Shown here one piece after another: positions 49,534 to 57,801 of a stretch of 64,000 nt of DNA. Source of the DNA: an uncultured Hungatella sp. (GTDB lineage Bacteria; Bacillota; Clostridia; Lachnospirales; Lachnospiraceae); contig CAJTUV010000014.1 in assembly GCA_910579515.1 (NCBI GenBank), positions 1 through 64,000 of the forward strand. The letters run 5' to 3'. The notes below the pieces were generated by a model. The model was not told the origin of the DNA. It worked only from the letters and a program-made list of their open reading frames with translations, and did not search any database. Positions within the stretch are counted from its first letter, which is position 1, and each line of letters opens with the position of its first letter. The translations under genes were made by a program, and so were the position numbers.

Positions 49534-50595
49534 ATGACAATAAGTATCATCAGTTTTACAGAACAGGGAAGGCTCCTTTCCAAACGTGTGAAAGAGGCAT
49601 TAAGAAAAGAAGCCACGATCTGCTTATATACGAAATGCAGCGTTTACAAAAATGACAGGATTTACGTGCCGTCATCTGTCAGGGATTGGGCAGAGGAGAG
49701 GATACAGGAAAAGAGCGGGCTGCTCTTTATCGGGGCCTGCGCAATCGCAGTCAGGGCAGTGGCGCCGTTTCTGACGGATAAATTGCACGATGTTCCCATA
49801 CTTGTCATGGATGAAGCCGGCCGCTATGTCATACCGATACTATCAGGACACATGGGCGGCGCGAATGAGATAGCAAAACATATCGCTTTGAAAACAGGTG
49901 CAGAGCCAGTAATTACGACGGCAACGGATCTTCGTCAGGCATTTGCAGTGGATCTGTTTGCAAAAAAGAATGGTCTTTCTATTGTAAATAAAGCGGGGAT
50001 TGCCAAAGTGTCTTCCAAGGTATTGGCCGGAAAGGAAGTCTCCATGTCTATAGAGTCAGGGCATGAAATAAAGATTGAAAAAAGCGTTCTGCCTTTAGGA
50101 GTCTGTCTTGTCCCCTATCCGCCAGACGGGAGCGTAGATATTGTAGTTACTTCTGAAAACCATGTGTTTGATGCTTTGATTTTGCTGAAACCGAAGGAAT
50201 ATGTTTTTGGAATAGGGTGTAAGAGAGGAAAAACTTTTAGGGAGATCGACGCATTTATCTCAAAAAAACTTACCCAACTTGGTATTTCTACGTTGCAGCT
50301 TTTTGCCATTGCTTCTATTTCACAAAAAGAGAAGGAACAGGGAATCATCCAATGGTGCCAGAAAGAAGGGATTCCCTTTCTGACTTATACCGCAGAGACG
50401 TTACAAGAGGAAGAAGGGACCTTTACAGAATCTTCTTTTGTAAGGAGTCAGGTTGGGGTTGGAAATGTGTGTGAAAGGGCGGCGCTTAAGGCATGTAGAG
50501 AAGGCGGTAAACTGATTCAGAAAAAGGAAGCGGAGAACGGAATGACCATAGCGGTTGCACAAAGAGAATGGAAGGTATCTTTTGATGAGAAATAA
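49534..50595 (+). CDS. cbiG: Cobalt-precorrin-5A hydrolase
   Basis: Opens the lactone ring and releases the two-carbon fragment during ring contraction. LLFIGACAIAVRAVAPFL, PVLVMDEAGRYVIPILSGHMGGANEIA and TTATDLRQAFAVDLFAKKN are the N- and mid-region motifs. The C-terminal domain has GIGCKRGKTFREID and VGVGNVCERAAL. Length 353 aa is typical. The ATG at 49534 with GGAG nearby is preferred to an ATG inside cbiF at 49441. The 3' end overlaps cbiH by 11 bases. Confidence 0.94.
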   Translation: MTISIISFTEQGRLLSKRVKEALRKEATICLYTKCSVYKNDRIYVPSSVRDWAEERIQEKSGLLFIGACAIAVRAVAPFLTDKLHDVPILVMDEAGRYVIPILSGHMGGANEIAKHIALKTGAEPVITTATDLRQAFAVDLFAKKNGLSIVNKAGIAKVSSKVLAGKEVSMSIESGHEIKIEKSVLPLGVCLVPYPPDGSVDIVVTSENHVFDALILLKPKEYVFGIGCKRGKTFREIDAFISKKLTQLGISTLQLFAIASISQKEKEQGIIQWCQKEGIPFLTYTAETLQEEEGTFTESSFVRSQVGVGNVCERAALKACREGGKLIQKKEAENGMTIAVAQREWKVSFDEK

Positions 50596-51328
50596 AGTTT
50601 ATATTGTAGGAATGGGGCCGGGCAGGGAAGAAATGATGACAAAAGAAGCGCTGAACGTGCTGAACCAAGCGGATGTAATTGTCGGCTATCCGTTATACTT
50701 AAAGCTTTTGGGTGAACGATATCAGGGAAAGGAACTGCTGTCCACTCCAATGCGCCACGAGGAGGAACGCTGCAGGATTTGTTTTGAGGAAGCAGAAAAA
50801 GGAAAGAGGGTAGCTCTTGTATGCAGCGGTGATGCCGGAATTTATGGAATGGCCTCTTTGATGTATGAAATCGGAAAAGAATATCCAGAGATAGAACTTT
50901 TGGTGATTGCTGGGATTACTGCGGCCAGCAGCGGCGCGGCGGTATTGGGAGCCCCTCTGAACCATGATTTTTGTGTGATTAGTCTAAGCGATTTGCTCAC
51001 GCCATGGGACAAGATAGAAAAAAGGCTGCGGGCAGCAGCAGAGGGTGATTTTGTGATTGTAATTTATAATCCGTCCAGCCACAAACGAAAAGATTACTTA
51101 AAGCGTGCATGTGAGATTCTGCTTCATACCATAGAAGGGGAACGCGTCTGCGGTTATGTGGAAAATATAGGGAGAGAAGGGACAAAGATGGGGATCAGTA
51201 CCTTGAAAGAGCTGAAGAACAAAGAGGTCAATATGTTCACCACTGTGTTTATTGGCAATTCGGAGTCGGAAATTATACGTGGAAAGCTAGTCACAAGACG
51301 GGGCTATCATGTGGAGAAACAAAAATGA
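50585..51328 (+). CDS. cbiH: Cobalt-precorrin-3B C17-methyltransferase
   Basis: Tetrapyrrole methylase that methylates C17 with ring contraction. VYIVGMGPGREEMMTKEALNVL, DVIVGYPLYL, CSGDAGIYGMASLMYE and the diagnostic LGAPLNHDFCVISLSDLLTPW with VIYNPSSHKRKDYL identify CbiH. Length 247 aa. ATG 50585 overlaps the cbiG 3' end; an earlier in-frame ATG at 50555 lies deeper in cbiG. Its stop overlaps the next gene by 4 bases. Confidence 0.94.
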   Translation: MRNKVYIVGMGPGREEMMTKEALNVLNQADVIVGYPLYLKLLGERYQGKELLSTPMRHEEERCRICFEEAEKGKRVALVCSGDAGIYGMASLMYEIGKEYPEIELLVIAGITAASSGAAVLGAPLNHDFCVISLSDLLTPWDKIEKRLRAAAEGDFVIVIYNPSSHKRKDYLKRACEILLHTIEGERVCGYVENIGREGTKMGISTLKELKNKEVNMFTTVFIGNSESEIIRGKLVTRRGYHVEKQK

Positions 51329-53379
51329 GGGAACTGGAATTAGCAATATTTGCAGGGACAACAGAAGGAAGACAGCTATCGGAGGTTCTTGCAAGAGCAC
51401 AGATAAAACATACCATTTGTGTGGCGACAGAATACGGCGAGACCGTCTTGAAACCACATCCTTTTGTAAAAGTACATCAGGGGCGGATGAATCAGGAAGA
51501 AATAGAACGATTTTTGCTTAACGGACAGTTTGCGGCGGTAATAGACGCCACGCATCCGTTTGCAAAAGAGATCACCAAAAATATACACGCTGCTCTTCAT
51601 GCAATGAAAAAGAAGGGACTATCCATCCCCTGTCTGCGGCTGAAAAGAGATGAGATCCCTGAAAGTGATTATCCGATTACTTATTTTCAAACAGAGGAAG
51701 CATGTGCAAATGCATTGCAAAATACACAAGGGAATATCCTTCTGACCACAGGAAGTAAAGAGCTATCTAAGTTTTGCATTTCACAAGAGCTAAAAAAGAG
51801 ACTGTATGTAAGAGTTCTTCCAAGTGTGGAAAGCATTTCCAACTGTATGAAGCTGGGGATTTGTGGAAAACAGATTATTGCAATGCAGGGGCCTTTTACC
51901 ACAAAAATGAACGAGGCAATGCTTTGTCAATACGAAATTTCCTGTTTGGTGACAAAAGAAAGCGGTGCATCAGGCGGCTATCCAGAAAAGTTAGAAGCAG
52001 CGAAACGAACAGAGACTCAGATTTTTGTAATAGGGCGTCAGGAAGAAAATAGGGGGGATTCCTTCCAGGAACTATGCAAAAAAATAGAAAAGTTAAGTGG
52101 AAAGACCTGCCCCCTTTTGCCTTTGGAAGCAGACAAACCCATGGAAATCACCCTTGCAGGCATTGGTATGGGACATAGACACTCCATGACAAAGGAAGTA
52201 GAAAGAGCAATCGACCAGGCGGATCTTCTTCTGGGATCAGGACGAATCCTTAAGAATCTGTGGGTGAAAGCAGAAAAGCGTCCATTTTACCAGGCCGAAC
52301 AAATTATTCCTTATTTACAAAGCCTACAAAATTCATACAATGTCAGAAAGGTAGTCATCCTTTTTTCTGGAGACAGCGGATTTTACAGTGGCTGTCAGCC
52401 ATTGTATGCAGAGCTGACAAACGAGATTAAAACGAAGCGTTTATGCGCATCTGTGCGAGTCCTGCCCGGGATTTCTTCAGTGGCTTATCTGGCGGCCTGT
52501 ATTGGAGAAAGTTATCAGGATGCGGCCGTTTACAGCATACACGGAAAAACGTTGTGTAATCTTGCAAACAGAATCATGTGCAGCCCAAAGACCTTTTTGC
52601 TTACCTCTGGTCTCAAGGATATAAACTGGCTGGGCAGAGTGTTGACAGACGCCGGTATGACAGAGTGTGAGATTATAACAGGGTATCAGCTGTCATATCA
52701 GGAACAGAAAATTGAGAGACACACGCCGTTAGAATGTTGTGCGCTGAAAGAGGAGGGCTTATACACCTGTCTAATAACAAATCCTTATGCTGTAAAACGA
52801 AAACTGACACATGGAATTATAGATAAAGAGTTTATCAGGGACAGCGTGCCCATGACAAAGGAGGAGGTCAGGGAGGTAAGTATTTGTAAGCTCCATTTAA
52901 AGGAACATGCGGTGGTCTATGATATTGGAAGTGGTACAGGTTCCGTCGCAGTGGAGATTGCGGGGCTTTCGCATGAGATAAAAGTGTATGCGATTGAAAA
53001 GAAACCAGATGCAATTTCTCTGATTGAAAAGAATAAAGAAAAGTTTGGGCTGGAAAACATAACGATCGTTTCGGCAGAGGCGCCGGAAAAATTATCGGAG
53101 TTGCCAATGGCAACACATGCATTTATAGGAGGAAGCGGAGGCAGGCTAAAAGAGATCTTGGCAACGCTCAGACAGATCAATCCTAACATGCGGATTGTCA
53201 TTCATGCAGTAAGCATGGAAACAATCTGTGAACTTAAGGAACTCTTATCTGTGCAGGAGCAGATAAAGGATAATACGATTGTCCAGCTCCAGGTAAGCAG
53301 GGCAAAGAAGGTGGGAAATTATCATCTGATCCAATCAGAAAATCCTGTCTGGATTTGTGCCTTTTCCTTTTATGAGTAA
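51325..53379 (+). CDS. Triple fusion CbiJ-CbiE-CbiT (precorrin-6A reductase, C5/C15 methyltransferase, C12 decarboxylase)
   Basis: One 684-residue protein carries three pathway steps. Residues 1 to about 245 are CbiJ/CobK (AIFAGTTEGRQLSEVLARA, AVIDATHPFAKEIT, ESGASGGYPEKL). From 273 to about 486 is CbiE (ITLAGIGMGHRHSMTKEV, ILFSGDSGFYSG, LPGISSVAYLAA). From about 495 to the end is CbiT, with the SAM motif DIGSGTGSVAVEIA at 533-546 and ATHAFIGGSGG. CbiE-CbiT fusion equals CobL; addition of CbiJ at the N-terminus is less usual. The frame is open throughout. It overlaps cbiH by 4 bases. Confidence 0.93.
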   Translation: MRELELAIFAGTTEGRQLSEVLARAQIKHTICVATEYGETVLKPHPFVKVHQGRMNQEEIERFLLNGQFAAVIDATHPFAKEITKNIHAALHAMKKKGLSIPCLRLKRDEIPESDYPITYFQTEEACANALQNTQGNILLTTGSKELSKFCISQELKKRLYVRVLPSVESISNCMKLGICGKQIIAMQGPFTTKMNEAMLCQYEISCLVTKESGASGGYPEKLEAAKRTETQIFVIGRQEENRGDSFQELCKKIEKLSGKTCPLLPLEADKPMEITLAGIGMGHRHSMTKEVERAIDQADLLLGSGRILKNLWVKAEKRPFYQAEQIIPYLQSLQNSYNVRKVVILFSGDSGFYSGCQPLYAELTNEIKTKRLCASVRVLPGISSVAYLAACIGESYQDAAVYSIHGKTLCNLANRIMCSPKTFLLTSGLKDINWLGRVLTDAGMTECEIITGYQLSYQEQKIERHTPLECCALKEEGLYTCLITNPYAVKRKLTHGIIDKEFIRDSVPMTKEEVREVSICKLHLKEHAVVYDIGSGTGSVAVEIAGLSHEIKVYAIEKKPDAISLIEKNKEKFGLENITIVSAEAPEKLSELPMATHAFIGGSGGRLKEILATLRQINPNMRIVIHAVSMETICELKELLSVQEQIKDNTIVQLQVSRAKKVGNYHLIQSENPVWICAFSFYE

Positions 53380-53385
53380 AGTATT

Positions 53386-54771
53386 ATGAAAATAAAACGT
53401 GTAATGATAGCAGCGCCCAAAAGCGGGAGCGGAAAAACAATCGTCACTTGTGCCTTGCTTCAGGTATTAAGAGGGCTTGGATTTAAGGCAGCTTCTTTTA
53501 AATGTGGACCGGATTATATTGACCCTATGTTTCATGAAAAAATTTTAAACGTTCCGGCCAAAAATCTGGATACCTATTTTACTGACAAAGAAACAACAAA
53601 CATGCTTTTTGCAGACAGTGCAGGAAAGAGCGATATTGCTGTGATAGAAGGAGTCATGGGACTTTATGACGGATTAGGAGGTATCAGAGAGGAAGGCTCC
53701 TCGTATCATCTGGCAAAGGTGACAAAGACGCCGATTGTGCTGGTTGTTGACGCCAAGGGAACAGGACGTTCCATTATACCTTTGATTGCAGGCTTTCTTT
53801 CTTATGACAAGGAGAAGCTGATAAAGGGTGTGATCTTGAACAATATTTCAAAAGGATATTATGAAACGGTTAAACCTTTGATCGAGGAAGAATTAGGGAT
53901 AACAGTTCTGGGTTTTCTTCCTAAAAATGAACGATTCCATATGGAAAGCAGACATTTAGGACTTTTCCTGCCAGACGAAGTAATTAGCCTGCGGGAACGA
54001 ATAGAGGAAGCTTCCCAAATATTTTTGCAGACGGTTTCTGTAGAACGCCTGATACAGGTAGCAGGAGATGCAGACGATTTGAAGTCCGGCAGCTTTGTAA
54101 CGAAAACGGCAGGCAGTGAACGCAAACCGGTGATTGCAGTGGCAAAGGACAGGGCATTTTGCTTTTACTATGCAGACAATATTCGGCTGCTAGAAGAGTA
54201 TGGTGCAGAAATAAAATATTTTTCTCCTCTATTTGATGAAAAAATTCCAGAACCGTGCCATGGACTGCTTCTTGGAGGCGGATATCCAGAGCTGAATGCA
54301 GAGCAGTTAAGCAGGAATATTACAATGCGGGATTCTGTCAGAAATGCAGTAAAAAACAAGCTTCCTGTTGTAGCAGAGTGCGGGGGATTTATGTACCTGC
54401 ATACCGCCTTAAAAGACGGAAATGGGATTTGGCATGAGATGGCGGGAGCGATTCCTGCAACTTGTTTCTATACCGGAAAACTGGTTCGTTTTGGATATAT
54501 AGCACTTCAGGAAAAGCACAATTATTTCTTGCCGGATGGCGAGATTATAAAGGGCCATGAATTTCATTATTATGAGAGTACAGAAAACGGGGCAGATGTA
54601 AGAGCAGTCAAACCAGTGACAGGAAAGGAATATGCCTGTGTAATTGAAAACGAGATGCAATGGATGGGATTCCCCCATTTATATTATCCCTCAAATCCAT
54701 TCTTTGCAAAACTGTTTGTTGAAAAGGCAATGCAGTATGAAAAGATGGCGGGCAGCAGCAAGATGCTGTAG
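53386..54771 (+). CDS. cbiA: Cobyrinate a,c-diamide synthase
   Basis: Glutamine amidotransferase that amidates the a and c side chains of cobyrinate. The N-terminal P-loop is IAAPKSGSGKTIVTCALLQVL, with FKCGPDYIDPMFHEKI, EGVMGLYDGLGG and DAKGTGRSIIPLIAGF. The C-terminal amidotransferase domain has the nucleophile Cys in VVAECGGFMYLHTAL and GHEFHYYES. Length 461 aa is typical. Last gene of the operon; its stop codon lies inside a strong inverted repeat. Confidence 0.95.
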   Translation: MKIKRVMIAAPKSGSGKTIVTCALLQVLRGLGFKAASFKCGPDYIDPMFHEKILNVPAKNLDTYFTDKETTNMLFADSAGKSDIAVIEGVMGLYDGLGGIREEGSSYHLAKVTKTPIVLVVDAKGTGRSIIPLIAGFLSYDKEKLIKGVILNNISKGYYETVKPLIEEELGITVLGFLPKNERFHMESRHLGLFLPDEVISLRERIEEASQIFLQTVSVERLIQVAGDADDLKSGSFVTKTAGSERKPVIAVAKDRAFCFYYADNIRLLEEYGAEIKYFSPLFDEKIPEPCHGLLLGGGYPELNAEQLSRNITMRDSVRNAVKNKLPVVAECGGFMYLHTALKDGNGIWHEMAGAIPATCFYTGKLVRFGYIALQEKHNYFLPDGEIIKGHEFHYYESTENGADVRAVKPVTGKEYACVIENEMQWMGFPHLYYPSNPFFAKLFVEKAMQYEKMAGSSKML

Positions 54772-54779
54772 CTGCCCGC
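54748..54779. other. Stem-loop across the cbiA stop codon
   Basis: GCGGGCAGC (54748-54756) pairs perfectly with GCTGCCCGC (54771-54779) around a 14-base loop that contains most of the stop codon. No T-run follows directly (GTCTTGGATTC), so it is a doubtful intrinsic terminator, though it sits between convergent operons. Confidence 0.5.
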
Positions 54780-54795
54780 GTCTTGGATTCTTTAT

Positions 54796-55179
54796 TTATG
54801 AAGGTGAAGACTGGGAGGACTGTAAGGATTTGACAGACTCCCATTCCGCCTGTTTAAACCCCACCAAGACAAAGTCGTCTCCAATGAGCAGAGGCCGTTT
54901 TACCAACATCCCGTCTGTGGATAAAAGCTGAAGCTGTTCTTCCTCGCTCATGCTGGGCAGTTTGTCCTTTAACTTCATTTCTTTGTAGAGGATTCCACTG
55001 GTATTGAAAAAACGCTTTAAAGGGAGACCGCTCTTTTGATGCCAGGTTCTTAATTCGTCTACACCTGGATTCTGCTCTTTGATAGAGCGGTTTTCATACT
55101 CCAGCTTGCGCTCATCCAGCCATGATTTTGCTTTTTTGCAGGTAGAGCAGGGCGGGTATTGTAAAAATAACAGACTCAT
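54796..55179 (-). CDS. ArsC/Spx family reductase-like protein
   Basis: Thioredoxin-fold protein of 127 aa in the ArsC/Spx/YffB family. The redox motif is C11-S-T-C14 in YPPCSTCKKAKSWL. The C-terminal half has the family Arg-Pro segment LVKRPLLIGDDFVLVGFK. The CxxC is like that of Spx and MgsR, but it lacks obvious extra features that would tell regulator from reductase. GGAGG lies 8 bases before the ATG. It is convergent with the cobalamin operon. Function beyond the family is not established. Confidence 0.87.
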   Translation of the reverse strand: MSLLFLQYPPCSTCKKAKSWLDERKLEYENRSIKEQNPGVDELRTWHQKSGLPLKRFFNTSGILYKEMKLKDKLPSMSEEEQLQLLSTDGMLVKRPLLIGDDFVLVGFKQAEWESVKSLQSSQSSPS

Positions 55180-55264
55180 GATTCATTTCCTCCTTATTTT
55201 TCGAAAATGCTTCTTTTATTTTACATAAAAGAGGAGAAAATGAAAAGGAAAATCAAGAATAAAG

Positions 55265-55293
55265 TTGAGTACTGGTCCGTGTTATGTTAAGAT
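55265..55293 (+). promoter_or_regulatory. Promoter of the second MATE gene
   Basis: TTGAGT (55265-55270) and TAAGAT (55288-55293) are 17 bp apart, 36 bases before the start codon. Confidence 0.45.
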
Positions 55294-55329
55294 ATTGCTC
55301 GAATCATATAGAAAAGAAGGATAAAGGAC

Positions 55330-56658
55330 ATGAATCAGGATTTAACCAAGGGGCCGGTGATGAAATCCATGCTGCGTTTTGCCGTCCCCATGATTTTAGG
55401 TAATCTTTTACAGCAGTGTTATAATATCGCAGATACCCTGATTGTGGGGAGATTTCTTGGTCCCAATGCTCTGGCTGCGGTTGGCTCATCTTTTACACTT
55501 ATGACATTTATTACCTCTATTCTGCTTGGGCTGTGTATGGGGAGCGGAGCGGTGTTTTCGATTCGGTTTGGAGAGAAAGATGAGACAGGATTAAAAGAGG
55601 GGGTTTTTGCCTCATTTGTGCTTATTTCAGGTCTAACCCTTTTTATTAATGTGATCGCTTTTGGCTTTCTGGAGCAAATACAAGTGTTTCTTCGAGTGCC
55701 CGCGCAGGTGTGGACAAGTATGAGAGAATATCTTGTGGTTATTTTTTCAGGAATCATAGCCACGTTCCTGTACAACTATTTTGCCTCTTTTTTACGGGCC
55801 ATCGGCAATTCTGTGGTGCCGCTGATTTTTTTGGCGTGTGCCTCTGTCCTTAATATTGCCCTGGATCTTTGGTTTGTTTTGAGACTTGGATGGGGAGTAT
55901 CTGGCGCGGCTCAGGCTACAGTAATTTCCCAATATGTTTCTGGGATCGGCATAGCGGTCTATGCCCTGAAACGATATCCTCAGATTCGTTTTCAGAGAGG
56001 CCAGTGCCGGATTCGCTTTAGCTGTATTAAAGAAATCGCCGGTTTTTCTATTTTAACCTGCATTCAACAGTCTGTCATGAATCTGGGGATTCTTATGGTG
56101 CAGGGATTGGTGAACAGTTTTGGGCCAACTGTTATGGCGGCTTTTGCGGCAGCGGTAAAGATTGACGCCTTTGCGTATATGCCTGTACAAGATTTTGGAA
56201 ATGCTTTCTCTACCTTCATTGCTCAAAACTTTGGCGCAAACAAGGAGGATCGGATTCAACAGGGATTAAAGGGAGCGGTGATCTTAGCATTGCTTTTCTG
56301 TGTGGTGATATCCATAACTGTGTGGTTGTTTGCAGAACCCCTGATGAAATTGTTTGTGGAAGCAGGAGAGGTTGAGATTATTGGGGAGGGAGTTCGCTAT
56401 CTCCATATCGAAGGCGCATTTTACTGTGGAATCGGTTTACTGTTTCTTTTATACGGCCTGTACAGAGCTTTGGGAAAACCTGGGATGTCGGTAGTTCTCA
56501 CTGTTATTTCGCTGGGCACCCGAGTGGCTTTATCTTATGTTTTGTCAGCGATACCTGTATTTGGTGTAGTCGGAATCTGGTGGTCTATTCCTATTGGATG
56601 GTTTCTGGCTGATATGATAGGGGTTGGCTGCTATCTTGTTAAAAAGAAAAAGCCGTAA
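55330..56658 (+). CDS. MATE family efflux transporter
   Basis: Multidrug-type exporter with about twelve membrane helices and N-terminal LTKGPVMKSMLRFAVPMILGNLLQQCYNIADTLIVGRFLG, typical of the DinF/NorM-like group common in Clostridia. Length 442 aa. It is not closely similar to the first MATE protein in the window (19416), so this is not a recent duplication. AAAGGA precedes the ATG. Substrate unknown. It is followed 59 bases later by spmB. Confidence 0.93.
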   Translation: MNQDLTKGPVMKSMLRFAVPMILGNLLQQCYNIADTLIVGRFLGPNALAAVGSSFTLMTFITSILLGLCMGSGAVFSIRFGEKDETGLKEGVFASFVLISGLTLFINVIAFGFLEQIQVFLRVPAQVWTSMREYLVVIFSGIIATFLYNYFASFLRAIGNSVVPLIFLACASVLNIALDLWFVLRLGWGVSGAAQATVISQYVSGIGIAVYALKRYPQIRFQRGQCRIRFSCIKEIAGFSILTCIQQSVMNLGILMVQGLVNSFGPTVMAAFAAAVKIDAFAYMPVQDFGNAFSTFIAQNFGANKEDRIQQGLKGAVILALLFCVVISITVWLFAEPLMKLFVEAGEVEIIGEGVRYLHIEGAFYCGIGLLFLLYGLYRALGKPGMSVVLTVISLGTRVALSYVLSAIPVFGVVGIWWSIPIGWFLADMIGVGCYLVKKKKP

Positions 56659-56717
56659 TATCCTGTTGCCAATCTTTATATGATTAAGTAAGAACGACCT
56701 AAAAGGTTGCTTAGTCT

Positions 56718-57248
56718 ATGGGATTTCTTTTATATCTCTCCAATTATGTGATTCCATTCACCATGTTCTACATCATTGGTTTTGCCATTCTGATGAAACG
56801 GCCGGTTTATGACGATTTTGTGGAGGGAGCAAAGTCTGGCATGAAAACGGTAGCAGGTATTCTTCCTACCTTGGTAGGTCTAATGGTAGGTGTGGGGGTC
56901 TTGCGGTCCTCTGGATTTTTAGACTTTCTGGCTGGACTGTTAGGACCAGTCACTCAAAAACTGGGGTTTCCGTCTCAGCTGCTGCCTGTGGCGTTGGTAA
57001 AGCTATTTTCTTCCAGCGCAGCCACAGGGCTGGCTTTGGATATTTTTAAAGAGTATGGACCAGACTCTAAAATGGGTATGATGACTTCCCTGATGCTTAG
57101 TTGTACAGAGACGGTGTTCTATACCATGAGTATCTATTTTCTCACTATAAAGGTGAAAAAAACCAGGTATACACTTCCCGGCGCTCTCCTCGCTACGCTG
57201 ACAGGCATAGTTATGAGCGTTTTTTTAGCAAAATATTTGAATTGTTAA
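56718..57248 (+). CDS. spmB: Spore maturation protein B
   Basis: Nucleoside-recognition (Gate) domain membrane protein, partner of SpmA in spore core dehydration. GAKSGMKTVAGILPTLVGLMVGVGVLRSSGFLD and LFSSSAATGLALDIFKEYGPDS are characteristic. TSLMLSCTETVFYTMSIYF is the third family segment. Length 176 aa is typical. An AAAAGG motif lies 12 bases before the ATG. Its usual partner spmA is 22.8 kb upstream at 33317 on the same strand. Confidence 0.92.
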   Translation: MGFLLYLSNYVIPFTMFYIIGFAILMKRPVYDDFVEGAKSGMKTVAGILPTLVGLMVGVGVLRSSGFLDFLAGLLGPVTQKLGFPSQLLPVALVKLFSSSAATGLALDIFKEYGPDSKMGMMTSLMLSCTETVFYTMSIYFLTIKVKKTRYTLPGALLATLTGIVMSVFLAKYLNC

Positions 57249-57266
57249 GAAAACTATAAGGATTAA

Positions 57267-57785
57267 GTGGTTGCCAGAAAAAATGAAATCATGTATAATC
57301 GTTACGAAACTTTGATGGATCGTCAGGTGAAAGGAAAGGCAGTGGATACTTACAGTACGCTAAATGAAGTGCTGGTAAACTTATTTCGTGATATTATGGA
57401 TATTGAGCAAAAGGCTATTGTTACACAAGAATTTCAGGATATCACCAATAATGATATGCACGTCATAGAGGCTATCGGCATAGGAGAACCCAAGAACATG
57501 TCGGCCATAGCCAAAGAACTGTCTGTGACAGTAGGGACTTTGACCATAGCCATGAACAGCCTTGTGAAAAAAGGATATGTGTTTCGGGAGCGGGGTAAAG
57601 AAGATCGGCGCATCGTATACATTTCCCTGTCTCAGCGTGGAAAAGATGCATATGAACACCATGCCAGGTTCCATAAAGCCATGATTGACAGCGTTTCCGA
57701 AGAACTGAGTCCCGAGGAACTAAAACTGTTAGTCGTTACTCTGACGAAGTTAAATAAATGGTTTCGTAATTGGCAAAAGAATTAA
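57267..57785 (+). CDS. fabT: FabT-like MarR family regulator
   Basis: Winged-helix MarR protein closely resembling streptococcal FabT, the acyl-ACP-responsive repressor of fatty-acid synthesis. Shared segments include FQDITNNDMHVIEAIG, LSVTVGTLTIAMNSLVKKGYV (recognition helix), DRRIVYISLSQRG and ARFHKAMIDSV. The start is uncertain. GTG 57267 has AAGGA four bases upstream (172 aa), but a good promoter lies at 57271-57299 inside that extension, so ATG 57312 may be used. A FabT-type operator occurs before fabH at 22854, 34 kb away. It follows spmB by 18 bases. Confidence 0.85.
   Translation: MVARKNEIMYNRYETLMDRQVKGKAVDTYSTLNEVLVNLFRDIMDIEQKAIVTQEFQDITNNDMHVIEAIGIGEPKNMSAIAKELSVTVGTLTIAMNSLVKKGYVFRERGKEDRRIVYISLSQRGKDAYEHHARFHKAMIDSVSEELSPEELKLLVVTLTKLNKWFRNWQKN
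57271..57299 (+). promoter_or_regulatory. Promoter inside the 5' part of the fabT reading frame
   Basis: TTGCCA (57271-57276) and a perfect TATAAT (57294-57299) are separated by exactly 17 bp. Transcription would start near 57306, just before an in-frame ATG at 57312. Confidence 0.5.
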
Positions 57786-57801
57786 GGAGGATTTGATAGT
57801 T

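Noticed and set aside
55240..55290. 16-codon frame with GAGGAG site before the second MATE gene
   Set aside because: Too short, and the site could arise by chance in this A/G-rich region; it does not overlap or couple to the next gene.
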